A DNA stretch of 64,000 nucleotides. Source: Brachyhypopomus gauderio (Eukaryota; Chordata; Actinopteri; Gymnotiformes; Hypopomidae). The position numbers were made by a program, and so were the translations under genes. The first letter of the stretch is position 1; the number at the start of each line of letters is the position of its first letter. Below the pieces are notes generated by a model that did not search any database, had not been told where the DNA came from, and was given only the letters and a program-made list of their open reading frames with translations. The stretch covers positions 46,583,626 to 46,647,625 of the forward strand of contig NC_135212.1 in the NCBI RefSeq assembly GCF_052324685.1. Reading direction: 5' to 3'. This document shows positions 47,945 to 60,190 of this stretch, one piece after another.

Positions 47945-49535
47945 ATGAGATACACACCAATCATATCCTCCGTGGACTTCAGGAAGAGATACATACCAAT
48001 CATATCCTCCGTGGACTTCAGGAAGAGATACACACCAATCATATCCTCCGTGGACTGCAGGAAGAGATACACACCAATCATATCCTCCGTGGACTTCAGG
48101 ATGAGATACGCACCAATCATATCCTCCGTGAACTTCAGGATGAGATACGCACCAATCATATCCTACGTGGACTTCAGGATGAGATACGCACCAATCATAT
48201 CCTCCATGGACTTCAGGAAGAGATACGCATCAATCATATCCTCCGTGGACTGCAGGAAGAGATACGCACCAATCATATCCTCCGTGAACTTCAGGATGAG
48301 ATTCGCACCAATCATATCCTCCGTGGACTGCCGGAAGAGATATGCACCAATCATATCCTCCGTGGACTGCAGGTTGAGATATGCACCAATCATATCCTCC
48401 GTGGACTGCAGGAAGAGATACGCACCAATCATATCCTCCGTGGACTGCAGGAAGAGATACGCACCAATCATATTCTCCGTGGACTGCAGGAAGAGATATG
48501 CACCAATCATATCCTCCGTGGACTGCAGGTTGAGATACGCACCAATCATATCCTCTGTGAACTTCAGGTTGAGATACGCACCAATCATATCCTCCGTGAA
48601 CTTCAGGATGAGATACGCACCAATCATATCCTCCATGGACTGCAGGTTGAGATACGCACCAATCATATCCTCCGTGGACTGCAGGTTGAGATACGCACCA
48701 ATCATATCCTCCGTGGACTGCAGGACGAGATACGCACCAATCATATCCTCCGTGGACTGCAGGTTGAGATACGCACCAATCATATCCTCCGTGAACTTCA
48801 GGATGAGATACGCACCAATCATATCCTCCGTGGACTGCAGGAAGAGATACGCACCAATCATATCCTCCGTGGACTTCAGGATGAGATACGCACCAATCAT
48901 ATCCTCCGTGAACTTCAGGATGAGATTCGCACCAATCATATCCTCCGTGGACTGCAGGAAGAGATACGCACCAATCATATCCTCCGTGAACTTCAGGATG
49001 AGATTCGCACCAATCATATCCTCCGTGGACTGCCGGAAGAGATATGCACCAATCATATCCTCCGTGGACTGCAGGTTGAGATACGCACCAATCATATCCT
49101 CCGTGGACTGCAGGAAGAGATATGCACCAATCATATCCTCCGTGGACTGCAGGAAGAGATAGGCACCAATCATATCCTCCGTGGACTGCAGGTTGAGATA
49201 CGCACCAATCATATCCTCCGTGGACGGCAGGACGAGATACGGACCAATCATATCCTCCGTGGACTGCAGGACGAGATACGCACCAATCAAATCCTTCGTG
49301 GACTGCAGGACGAGATACGCACCAATCAAATCCTCCGTGGACTGCAGGACGAGATACGCACCAATCAAATCCTCCGTGGACTGCAGGACGAGATACGCAC
49401 CAATCAAATCCTCCGTGGACTGCAGGACGAGATACGCACCAATCAAATCCTCCGTGGACTGCAGGACGAGATACGCACCAATCAAATCCTCCGTGGACTG
49501 CAGGACGAGATACGCACCAATCAAATCCTCCTCCA
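47945..49535. repeat. 39-bp minisatellite, about 41 copies, open in three frames
   Basis: Units share the core ACCAATCATATCCTCCGTGG and differ in the following GACTGCAGGA / GACTTCAGGA / AACTTCAGGT segment. The last seven units switch to AATCAAATCC and are nearly identical to one another. The period is 13 codons without stops, so the plus strand shows 553- and 405-codon frames and the minus strand 457 codons. The plus frame reads as repeats of EIRTNHILRGLQE. No splice links to neighbouring genes and no known domain; regarded as satellite. Confidence 0.97.
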
Positions 49536-51303
49536 TCTTGGAGAGCCGTTTAAAGGCAGAGACAGAAAATCACTAAGGCCACTGCATAGTTAATGGAGAC
49601 GATCTGCTTTCATCATAAAAAGGCCCCTGGAGATTTTCTATTGCACTTACCAGCAACTGATGTGTTATTTGTGCATAACGGATGACAATAAAGATCCGTC
49701 TCAGAGGGAAGAAAGAGCATCTGAAGCACAGTGACTCTTACAGCCCTGTACAACATTCTCTTGGCATATAAGCATTAAAAGATATGGATCATTATATCAA
49801 GCTAAGAAGAAGATTCAGTTCTAAGAAGCAGTTCCATGGCAACTGGTTTGTTTGCTGTCAGGGGTGAGTGAATGATGTAGGAACTGTTTGCCAGCAATGA
49901 ATCACAGAGAACCAGCATGAAGTGCCTGTGCTGGGAAAAGCAGTTATAAAGGCCATTCACTGGCAGAGGAAGTGTTGACTAGGGACTCCAAAGTCTTGCA
50001 CAGACTAGGAACCAGGAGACTCGCAGTATACTTGCACCGTTGGTGCAAACGTAAGCTATTTGTACTACTACAAGTGGTTACAGTGTGTAGAGTACATTTA
50101 ATTCCGATATGTTTTTGTCTTTCAGCCTTGGACAATTTAAGACTGTGTAAACATTGACTTTTTGTGATCATGTTCTCTATTTTTCTGAACTGGCCTTCTG
50201 TTTGAACATGTTTTCATATCTCCAGAAAATATTCTAACAGCCCTCATTTCTTTGACTAATAATTACTTAGATGTCAACGAACTATATATATTGTACATGG
50301 TGTAAACATTGTTATATTAAACATCACTAGTGATTTATCATGGTCATGCCAGAGAGTACTTCACACAATCTTTACTTTCCCACCTAATCATGCATGGACT
50401 TCAGGGATGTTTGAAAAATCCCGAGACAAGCAGGTGAATACAGATAGTCATAAAGATTTGTGCTGGTTTTCAACCTTTGGTTTACGCACCAACTGGAGTT
50501 TTGTAGACGTGTCATTGTAGCGATTAATATACTTGATATATTTGCAACATGATTGGAATGTCAGCTGCATCATTTTATGAAAGACGTTTCACTGTTATCA
50601 CTGGAGTGTTGAGGAATTCCTGTCACTTCCCTTAATGACAAAATAAAATACTTTTTCTTTTTCATTTTTTAAAAATGTGATCGTTTGGGATGAATTCACA
50701 GAGAAACGTTATTTGAAATCATAAAAGGACGCCAATCTCATTAGTCTCATCTCACTTGAGGCGTTTGGTTTGGCTATTTGTGCTGCATTTGAGATTTGTA
50801 AAACATTGTGTTGACAAGGCAGTCATGGCAGATTTGTTTACATCTATCGCATTTAGCAGATTAAACTTCCCTAAATTGCTGTGGACAAGAACGTTTGCTA
50901 AATGCCATGAGTGTAAATATGATTCACTGTTAGTATAAATTCATTTACACTCTAGATAGATTCGACAGTACTGTAATTTCCCCGTTTTTATTTGCCTAAT
51001 CAGTGCGTGAGGGGGAGCGTTCAGCAGGGTGTTGGTTCAAGAACAGCTTTAAAGCAATTCCTCAATTGTCCCTCAGGGATGAATAAAGTTTTCTGAATCT
51101 GAAATGTATTTGTTTTTAATAAAATGTTTACCACCCAGGTCTAGCTCATAACATGGAGAGATATAGGTGAAATGTTCCCAGATATGTGTCCATCAGACTC
51201 CATTCCACTTTATTTCACCAGAACGATCACCGCAGGCCTGTCAAAGCCACAATGCTGAAAGACTTGAATGACAGGACACACCACTAAATGACATCACCTG
51301 CAC
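49536..51303. other. Intergenic region before TRIM-like gene
   Basis: No gene recognised. Several short open frames below 80 codons look random. A retroelement tail relic is listed at 51005-51105. Confidence 0.65.
51005..51105 (+). mobile_element. Retroelement 3' tail relic
   Basis: Contains TTGTCCCTCAGGGATGAATA followed by AAGTTTTCTGAATCTGAA, matching the widespread fish non-LTR 3' end with a CCCTCxGGGAT hairpin and AATAAAGT. The 5' part is missing or unrecognisable. Confidence 0.5.
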
Positions 51304-51411
51304 ATGTATACCGTGTCTTCTTTCATTCTTACACACACCCACGAAGCTCAAATGATTAGCAACAAGAAAGCTGGAGCTCAAGAACGGCAAATCCTGACAC
51401 CGATGTGGAAG

Positions 51412-52338
51412 ATGGCAGACACGGCGCTAGAGGACCACGACTCTTTCAGCTGTCCCATCTGTCTGGACCCACTCCAGGATCCGGTCACCATCCCGTGTGG
51501 ACATAACTACTGCATGGCTTGCATTAATGATTACTGGAACCAGCATGAGTACACTGGCGCCTACAGATGCCCTGAGTGCAGGGAGTCCTTCACGCCAAGG
51601 CCCACGCTCAACAAGAACGGTATGTTTGCTGAGGTGGTGGAGCGGTTGCAAAAGACGAGACTGCGGGACTCCTCGCCTGCCGATTCCGGTCCTGCACATG
51701 TGGAATGCCGAGAGTGTGTGGGACGGAATCCCCAAGCTATCGGAACCTGCCCCGAGCGGGGGCTTGACGCAGACCGCTACGACTCCGCCAATTTACGGGA
51801 GAAACACATCGTGATTGTTGTCAGCGGAGACCCCAGCAAGAACATCTGTGTTCACAACATGCCCCTGGAGATCTACTGTCGTACGGACCAGCAGCTGATC
51901 TGCTCCTTCTGCTACGTCGAGAGTCACAGGAACCACGACGCCGTTTCGGTCGCACCGTTTAGTTCGGAAAGACCGTTGTGCGAGAGGTGTCATGGGAAGA
52001 AGTGCCACAGGCAGAGGTCACATGGGCACAGCAGAAAGTCACACAAGTGCAGCGGGCACAGGAGCGGGCACGGGAGCGGGAAGAAGTCCCCGCTGAGAAG
52101 CACACGTGAAGCTGGTCACTGTGAAAGTCACGGGCATGGGCGTAGAAGGCAGGAGCGAGGCAGCGAGGGAGGTGGGCATGTGGTGGGCAGGCCCGACAAC
52201 TGGCAGATGAACAGCAGACATGGGAGTAGGACCCCGGGGCCAAGCAGGGCCAACAGAAGCCGACACCTGCAGCATGTAGCCGTGGCTCGGACCCACATCA
52301 GACATGGACATGGGCTCCAGAGTCGGGAAACGCAGTGA
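51412..52338 (+). CDS. Intronless TRIM-like RING/B-box protein with His/Arg-rich tail
   Basis: Single-exon frame of 308 codons from ATG 51412 (AAGATGGCA context). In-frame ATGs at 51403 and 51304 would extend the N-terminus, but the family usually starts about a dozen residues before the RING. C3HC4 RING at residues 14-56: C14, C17, C29, H31, C34, C37, C53, C56 (SCPICLDPLQDPVTIPCGH). The first B-box is degenerate: C99, C102 and C113 are present but later ligands are missing. The second B-box is complete at 146-175 (C146, H148, C156, D159, C164, C167, H172, H175). There is no coiled coil or PRY/SPRY; residues 178-308 are rich in His, Ser, Gly and Arg. It resembles the first exon of fish finTRIM/TRIM25-like genes with a novel tail. 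Probable E3 ubiquitin ligase; whether it is a live gene or a truncated one is open. AATAAA lies at 52577-52582. Confidence 0.75.
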   Translation: MADTALEDHDSFSCPICLDPLQDPVTIPCGHNYCMACINDYWNQHEYTGAYRCPECRESFTPRPTLNKNGMFAEVVERLQKTRLRDSSPADSGPAHVECRECVGRNPQAIGTCPERGLDADRYDSANLREKHIVIVVSGDPSKNICVHNMPLEIYCRTDQQLICSFCYVESHRNHDAVSVAPFSSERPLCERCHGKKCHRQRSHGHSRKSHKCSGHRSGHGSGKKSPLRSTREAGHCESHGHGRRRQERGSEGGGHVVGRPDNWQMNSRHGSRTPGPSRANRSRHLQHVAVARTHIRHGHGLQSRETQ

Positions 52339-54631
52339 AAGTCCAGACTCCAGGTTACAGACAACCACCTGGACCAGCCGCATTATTTTGATATCCAATG
52401 CATTTCCGAATGTGACTGTAATTCTTGTAATATGCATTATTGGCTGTTTGGTTTATTAAATATTTGTTTGGGAAATCAATCTTGCATCAAGGCCGTAATT
52501 TCGCACTGAAATCATTCCAATTAAGTAATATTTATATTTTGTATGTGTATGTCAGTGACAATATTTGTATGTTATGAATAAACAATGCAGAAACTTTGCA
52601 TATGTATGTATACACCCCAGTAATTTCTAAAGGACATTAAAATTAATTTAAATCTTTAATCATTGCCTCAAATAATGTTTTCAGAAGTTTGAATATACAA
52701 ATGTATGTAATCAAATACATCAAAACATTTTTAAAAGAGTGAACAATTTCTATGTAAATTTACTCCTTAATCGTGAACATGTGTGTGCTCTGAGCACTAG
52801 TGTTGCATGTGCACACAAGCAGCCTTGTAGTGTGCATACAACCGTGCACAAGAATGTACAACTTCCAAGTTTTAATAATGAATGATGCAAAAAGCCATCT
52901 TATTTTTGTTATGCTCTTTTATTAGTCCTGGAAAACATGTAAGGCATAATGGTAACATCACACACAGAAGCGTTAACGAGCTCTACGGTCCACGAGACCG
53001 CACGTCTCAATCGTGCGCGGTCCAACCCAGAGTCAAGCACAGAAGTGGTGGCACTTCAGAAGATCTCAAACAGAACGGAGAGAGCGGTGAGGTGGGGACA
53101 GGAGGAGAGGAGAGAGAGAGAGAACAAACCTGTCACGCTTCTCTGACGTGTGTGGGGGGGAGAGGGGAGGCCATACGGACCGGAGGGGATCGCCTTTTTT
53201 GTGGCAGGAAGTCGATTTAGCAACTGCTCGGCCTAGCCGGTGCCGATTGGTGGGTGGTCATGTACGTCACATGATAAGACTGAAGGCTGGGGGCTCTGAT
53301 TATGGGCCCTGGGGCATTTAAACAATAGATCAGGCGAAATGGGGAGGGGCTAACGAGAGCATAAGCTACATGCATAACAAATGCATATGCATAACAAAAC
53401 AAAAATGTAAAGAAAATCCAAACCAAATATCTCGGTTCTTACAAATACATAATCACTGTAATAACGTGCATCACTACTGTGAAGAAAACAATGAGATGTG
53501 TTTGTGAGATTTAAAAATTAAGTTCTGTGAGATTGTGTTTGTAGGTGACTGTATGTGTATATGTTGTATGCACAATTATAACACTGGGAAGAAACCTAAT
53601 AATCCTACATCATGCAGAATTATAATCCTCCCTGTCTAAGCTAAATTTCACTTTTTTCCCATTTTTGCCTTAAGTCTGGTTATGATTGACTAGCAGTTTG
53701 AGTCACTGCAGTTTGCAGCAGGCAGCATGACTGTTCTTGGAGCTGATAGGCTCAGGGCAGGCGTCCGACACTTGGAGGGCGGGACCTCAGCCTGCAGGCT
53801 GTGCTGCTATTGGCTTGCTCGGTGGAGCTCGGCGGGGCCATGGTCCAGCTCGACCTCGTCGCGACCCCGCGCACTCCCGGCCCAGCGAGGTCCGACAGGC
53901 GAGCACACCTGCAGCCCGGCTCACCTCGGGGACAGGGCGAGCTCCGAGCTGATGGGGCGGGACGAGGGGGGGGGGGGGGGGGGGGGTGCTACATGCATGC
54001 CTATAAACACACGTCACATGGCAGGAAGTGTGCACTCACAGCCCAGATGTTCACACAGTTGGGAACGGGATCCGAATTCCTTTCTGAGCCAATTCCAGAA
54101 TATTGGATTTTTTTTTCTTTTTTGCTATGCAGAGACTAGGGGGGCGGAGCCAAGGCGAAAAGTGATGATGTCACACACAGCTGGAGTTCTAGAACCAGAA
54201 CAGCTGGAATATTCCAGAGAAGGACGGGGTAGAACTGGGAAGGAACCTGGGTTCTATATCCAGAATAGCCAGACCAACAGAGCAGCCAATAGTGAAACTA
54301 TTTGTGCCGACCGAGACACTGTTACACAACTCGGTCTATTTTTTTTTTTTTTTAAACCAGTGAACTCAGCAAAGACTGGTGCTTTTTCTGCATTTTGCCA
54401 TCAGGAAGAAACTTGCATAACACTCAAGTTAACGCTTCCTCTGTTTTTCACTACCCTAATGTCCGTTTATGTCTGATCACATGTAACTGCTCAGAAAGTG
54501 TATCGCTGCTGTGCTGTTGGATCTGGTCTAGTATCGTAAGTGCACACTGCAGTGATATTGTAAACAGTTTTAACTGATCTGGCATCAGATCATATAAGCC
54601 CTTTATGAGAGGGCTATTGGGCCAAAGAGAG

Positions 54632-54677
<46 letters not shown>

Positions 54678-56071
54678 GTGTGTGTGTGTATGTATGTGTG
54701 GTGTGGAGGTATTCTGGTGTTCGTTAACAATTAGCACAGTAAGAACTGGACAGAGTTTGCATGGATCGGTATGTTGGCGAAAAAGCACCAGTAAAGGTCA
54801 GGGGGACGGCCAACCACACACCACAGATACGATGTCATTTTTTTTTGTTTTTGCTGTTTTATCTTAAAAGCAACCAGAAAGATCCTGTTATTTCATTTTC
54901 ATATTTTTTTTGTCTTTCAGTATAGTGAGCACAGCCGGAGTGAAGCCCAAAGCCTCAAACATAGTTTGGCACATTTAATCAGGATCAACAAAAATGTCAG
55001 AACTCCTCACATTTGAACAGAACTGCAAAGCCTTGCCAACTTAAACCCTTGGAAACACTCAAACCGTTAAGCAGGCCTACACAGCAACAACAACAACAGC
55101 CACAACAACAACAACAACAACAACAACGGAATTCATGTGAATAAGGAAATGTAAGAGAATGCGGTCAGACAGCTGCCGCTGGACCTCTGGGCCACACGCT
55201 GCTCAGAAACTGAAGCATCTTCCACAAGAACACAGGCACCAAAAAATAAAGAAAAACGCAGTGAAAACTGGAACTCGAGTCCTGATCCAAATCTGAACCT
55301 GGTGAGAATCCAGCTCCGGGTCTTGCGTCACAACACCGTCACTCTTCAGATGAGGATGGCAGTGCCACGCCCTTCCCGATGCATTCTGGGTTAGCTCCTC
55401 TGCACAGGAGGAGAAGAGAGCTTGCTGCTGCTTGGCTCGACAGCTGGTGTGTGATTGTGATTTGTGTGTGTGCACGCAGGAGATGGAGAGACTGAGGCCG
55501 AGATGAACGCACTGTGCTTGCGTCTGGGGCTGCACGCGTGTACATGTGACTAGGAACATTAAGCCAAGGTCTGTAGTGCCTCTGTGTAAGGAGGAAAAAA
55601 AATCAAACAAACAAAAAGTTGTGCACATGTGTGTATTTTTGGAAGAGAGCAAACTAGAGGGAGTGCACGTATATGCTAATGGTTGCAAATAAACCCCGGA
55701 GAGGCCTCCAGAAGAACCTCCAGTAGAACCTCCTGAAGTCTTATGGGAGTGGGACTGCCATCCATATAAGTGCATTAAGACTCACAAGCAGAGTGCAAAT
55801 AATACCAAACCAACACAGGTCACTCATCAGAGAGAGAAAGAGGAGAGAGGGAGCGAGAGAGACAGAGAGAGGAGAGAGAGAGAGAGAGAGAGAGAGACGG
55901 GAGGGAGAGAGAGAGACTACGGATTATAGAAAATGAAAGAGATATAATACTGTGAAAAAGAAAGGGGATGAGACATGCTAGCTCATAGGGAGGTAGAGAC
56001 AGGAAAAACCTAAATCTAAATCTGACAATCGACCTGAGGACACACAGATATACATTCCCTCAAACACAAGA

Positions 56072-56135
<64 letters not shown>

Positions 56136-57728
56136 TGACTTTCACAAACAGCAAATATGACCATGCTGGTCAGCTCATACACCTCAGACAGAAACCAGAC
56201 TCACTGAGAGAGAGACGGGGCAGGGCTGGAAAACATCTGACAATCTAGGAGTTACATTTCCCCGCAGTGCATATGTACGGCCACTAGGGGCAGAAGAGTA
56301 CTTCACATGGACAAACGGGCTAAGGGAGGAGTCATTGTGTTGGACTGACAAGTTTGAGACCAGGGAGGGCGTTGGGGTTACGCCCTTGCAACAAGTCTGA
56401 CACAGCTGTCTAAATGAAAAAATAAAAATTACTCGACAGTAACGAAAATAACACGCATGTCATCTGGGCAGCCAGAGAAAGCTTTCTGAACACTCTTCAC
56501 ATATCGAGGGTGGAATAAAGGAGACGGACCGAATACGACGGCGTGGCGCGTGTGCGTAGCGGAGGAGGGCCAACCCGACTCCCATCGCATACTGGCCAAA
56601 CGCCTGTTGCTATGCCAACCAGTGACGACAAAACAGAGAGGGAGAAGGGACGGAGAGAGGGAGATGAAGAAAAGCCAGAGATGGAGGCTAGCTCAGCGGG
56701 ACGGAGAGCCAGCGCACGGCAGGACGGCCAGAGCGGGCCGGACCGGCGCGGAAAGCTCCGGATAATGTGGAATCCTGGAGCGAAGACTCTGGAACGAGAC
56801 ATGCTGCTCCGATTGGTGCAGCATGGTAGTTGGGTTCATTAAGATCCTGCCTGGCACCTGCCCCGGTTATTTTATGTTGTTTTTATGTTCCTTAAGGCAG
56901 GCCGGAAGAGCAGGTATCTCCAGGGCGTGGAGCGCCACTCAATCACACCAACAGCACACGCTGTTACTGAAAACAGACATCGTAGAATAAGGAGAGGCAG
57001 CTAGCGCGTAGCCTGATGTTAACTGGAAAGATTTTCAAGGTTTTTTAACAGCACGACGCATAAAAAAAAAAAGAATGAATAGGCAACCACTGGCGTGTCT
57101 AGATCTAGGCAAACGACCTCTCACTGATCCAGTCAGAAACCACAGTGACTCCTCCTAATTGCCATAAGAAGCTCTGTGGGCGGGGCTCAGCAAGTGATCC
57201 GCCCATCAGCGAGTGTGGTCCAATGAGGAGGAGGGAACCTCTAATTAGAAGACAGGTGGGTAGAGATTTGAAAGGAACATTCTAGGTAAGAGGGCAAGGT
57301 GGATCTGGGGACACTGTAGTCGTAGCAACACAGCTCCCGCCCAACCCAGGCCTTTACCCATAATCCTTAGGAGGTACACAACTTTCAAATACCTACACTT
57401 ACAAAAGGCCATAGGGTGCAGCTAGGAAAACGATTCTACATGTGTCTATATAGCTACTCAAGATGAATTCAATGGTATATAATCATTCGAGTGCAAAAAT
57501 AGCTCTAGCAACATTAGTAGTGTATCATGATATTGATGCGTACACATCTTTGACAAGAAACCAATTGAGTAAAACACTTGAGTGGTAAATGTGGCGATAT
57601 AATACTGATTTAGCACACCTGAGGGCACGCAGTCACAGATTAATAACAGCACAGGGCCTCATTTCACAAGAAAACTAGCAGTACAATGTCTAATATACAG
57701 TGGCATAGTGGTACATGCGTGTGATGTA

Positions 57729-57766
<38 letters not shown>

Positions 57767-58042
57767 ATGCATCTGCTTAATGAATATTAAGTAGCGTTTG
57801 AGTGCTGAAGGTACTGTGTGTTACTATTAGGATTTCAGTGTGAGATGTTGATCTAAGGCCAGAGTAATCACCCAGGGTTGAGCTGAGAGCTGGACTACAT
57901 TGTACTCCCCACCACCCCAACATACACACACGCATACACACGCGCACACACACACACGCACACACACACACACACACATTATCTCCTACTCCCTACACAA
58001 ACACAATTCACAGCCACCAATTTTCTGCCTAGCCATCTTTTC
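52339..58042. other. Intergenic region and presumed vat1 3' UTR
   Basis: 5.7 kb with no gene I can support. Contains a poly-G run at about 53969-53986, (TG)n at 54631-54674, (AAC)n near 55085-55125, (GA)n at 55855-55897, (CA)n at 56073-56127, (TG)n at 57730-57764 and (CA)n near 57925-57978. A GC-rich patch at 53730-53980 has open frames on both strands without recognisable domains. Part of 55-58 kb is probably the vat1 3' UTR. Confidence 0.55.
52577..52582 (+). promoter_or_regulatory. Poly(A) signal AATAAA after TRIM-like gene
   Basis: Perfect hexamer about 240 bases after the TRIM-like stop codon. Confidence 0.5.
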
Positions 58043-58471
58043 TCAATTCTCTTCCTTCTTGGTCTCTTCTTTCTTTTCTTCTGCCTTCTTCTCCTCCTTC
58101 TTCTCCTCCTTTTTCTCCTCCTTCTTTTCCTCTTTCTTCTCCTCCTTCTTCTCCTCCTTCTTGCCTTCATCCTTCTTCTTCTCCTCTTTCTTCTCCTCTT
58201 TCTTGGTCTCCTCCTTCTTTTTGTCTTCCTTTTTCTTTTCCTCTTTCTTCTTCTCTTCCTTCTTGTCCTTCTCCTCCTTCTTGGCGTCCTCCTTCTTGGG
58301 CTCCTCCTTCATGGGCTCAGTGGTGAGGAGGATCTTGCCAACATTGTTCCTCTCCTGCATCCGACGCATGGCTTCACCAACCTGCACAGAGGAGGAGACA
58401 TGGAGAAAAAGACTGAGAGGCAAAAAGACTGAGAGGCATAAAGTGAGAGAGAATGAGCTTGAGCAATTGAA

Positions 58472-58479
<8 letters not shown>

Positions 58480-58552
<73 letters not shown>
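58480..58552. repeat. (GA)n microsatellite in vat1 intron
   Basis: About 36 GA units with one interruption, 100 bases before the last vat1 exon. Confidence 0.95.
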
Positions 58553-58553
<1 letters not shown>

Positions 58554-58659
58554 AGCTTGAAGATCCATCTGCTGGAATAAGAATATCTAACAAGCTGTCG
58601 GGCTGATCTAATGCAGGACAGCACACGCACATGTGCACGCACACACAGAGATGAGAGCC

Positions 58660-58745
58660 CGAGGTGGAGAAGTGATGGAGAGAGAGGTGGAGAAGTGATG
58701 GAGAGAGAGGTGGAGAAGTGATGGAGCGAGAGGTGGAGAAGGCAG
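58660..58745. repeat. 21-bp tandem repeat, about 4 copies
   Basis: Unit GGTGGAGAAGTGATGGAGAGA repeated in a vat1 intron. Confidence 0.9.
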
Positions 58746-59254
58746 GAGGAGCAGCATGTGAGCACGGGTGCTGAGGTCAGACGGGCCGACCCCGTCAGCG
58801 CCACGACGAGCAGACGAACGGATCGGCGCCTGGCCTACGTCACTGTGCAGAGCACCAATCCCCCTCTCCATCTCTCTCCACCTCTAGCTCTTCCTCTCCA
58901 CCTCTAACGCTCCAACGCTCCATCTCTCTCCGCTCCGCTTCACTCCTCCTCCAGCCATTCACCTCTCCCACACCACACCACCTAGCAACTAACGCCATGG
59001 CAACAAAGAGACATTTCCTAGCAACAGAGCCTGACCCTGACGACTGACTACTAGACAGAAAGGGGGTGGGGAAGCAGGCGGAGGGAGAGCAAGTGAACTA
59101 CGCTGCTGCTGCTGGAGGAATTTTACAAACACACTCTTCATTTCACAGATTTGACATCGTTCAGCTCATAAGCCACATGCATGGAAGCCATTGATGTCCA
59201 ACTCTAACAACTCTCAAGAGAGAGGTCACCATAACTACAAGAGAGGCACAGAGA

Positions 59255-59451
<197 letters not shown>

Positions 59452-60061
59452 ATGACAGGTAAGAGGCATTTTCTAAGACTGAAGGAACGGAGGCATTAAT
59501 AGAGGTGATAGATGAAGCATGAATGAAAACATCCTTGCATAACACACCAGCTTACTCACACACACGTACGTACACACACCCACAGACACACACCCACCCA
59601 CAGACACACCCACCCACAGACACACACCTGCTCCAGGTGGTAGATGTTGTCAATGCGGGGTTTGATCTTGCTCTCACTGTACATCTTCAGAAGGGCTTCC
59701 ATGACCTGGTCGATCAGCTCCGGTTTCTCCGTCCAGGTACCCCAGATGGAAGCCGCAGACCGAGCGGTTCCCCTGGATCAGGCTGAGCGTGTGCACAGAG
59801 AACTGCTGGTACCAGGTCTTCGCCACGGCAAACAGGTTCTTCTTCTGACCCGACAGCATGTTGGCGGCACCTGTGGAGAGTGACAGCATGAGGGGTTCGG
59901 CCTGAACGGTGCGACCCCTCGTCGTTGGGTGCGACCCCTCGCCCCTGGGGTTAGAGTTCAGGCTTGGTCAACAGAATCGGATTTGGCTTTCCGCTCACCC
60001 AGCTTCATTTGGACATTCAGCACCAGAGAAAAACTCCAACTCATCCAGACTTTCAACTGAG

Positions 60062-60190
60062 ACGAGAACAGCCCAGCAGGGCCTGAGAACAGCCCAGAAC
60101 AGCCCAGCAGGGCCTGAGAACAGCCCAGAACAGCCCAGCAGGGCCTGAGAACAGCCCAGAACAGCCCAGCAGGGCCTGAGAACAGCCAGA
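60062..60190. repeat. 31-bp tandem repeat, about 4 copies
   Basis: Unit built from CAGCAGGGCCTGAGAACAGC plus CCAGAACAGCC, in a vat1 intron. Confidence 0.95.

Noticed and set aside
47932-49593. 553-codon plus-strand frame and 457-codon minus-strand frame
   Set aside because: Both come from a 39-bp tandem repeat whose length is a multiple of three; three frames are open at once and none has a domain or splice partner.
53727-54476. 249-codon frame in a GC-rich patch
   Set aside because: Crosses poly-G and poly-T runs, no recognisable domain, no promoter or splice support; the opposite strand is open too.
56497-56842. Overlapping 99- and 101-codon frames on opposite strands
   Set aside because: No recognisable similarity; lies in the presumed vat1 3' region.
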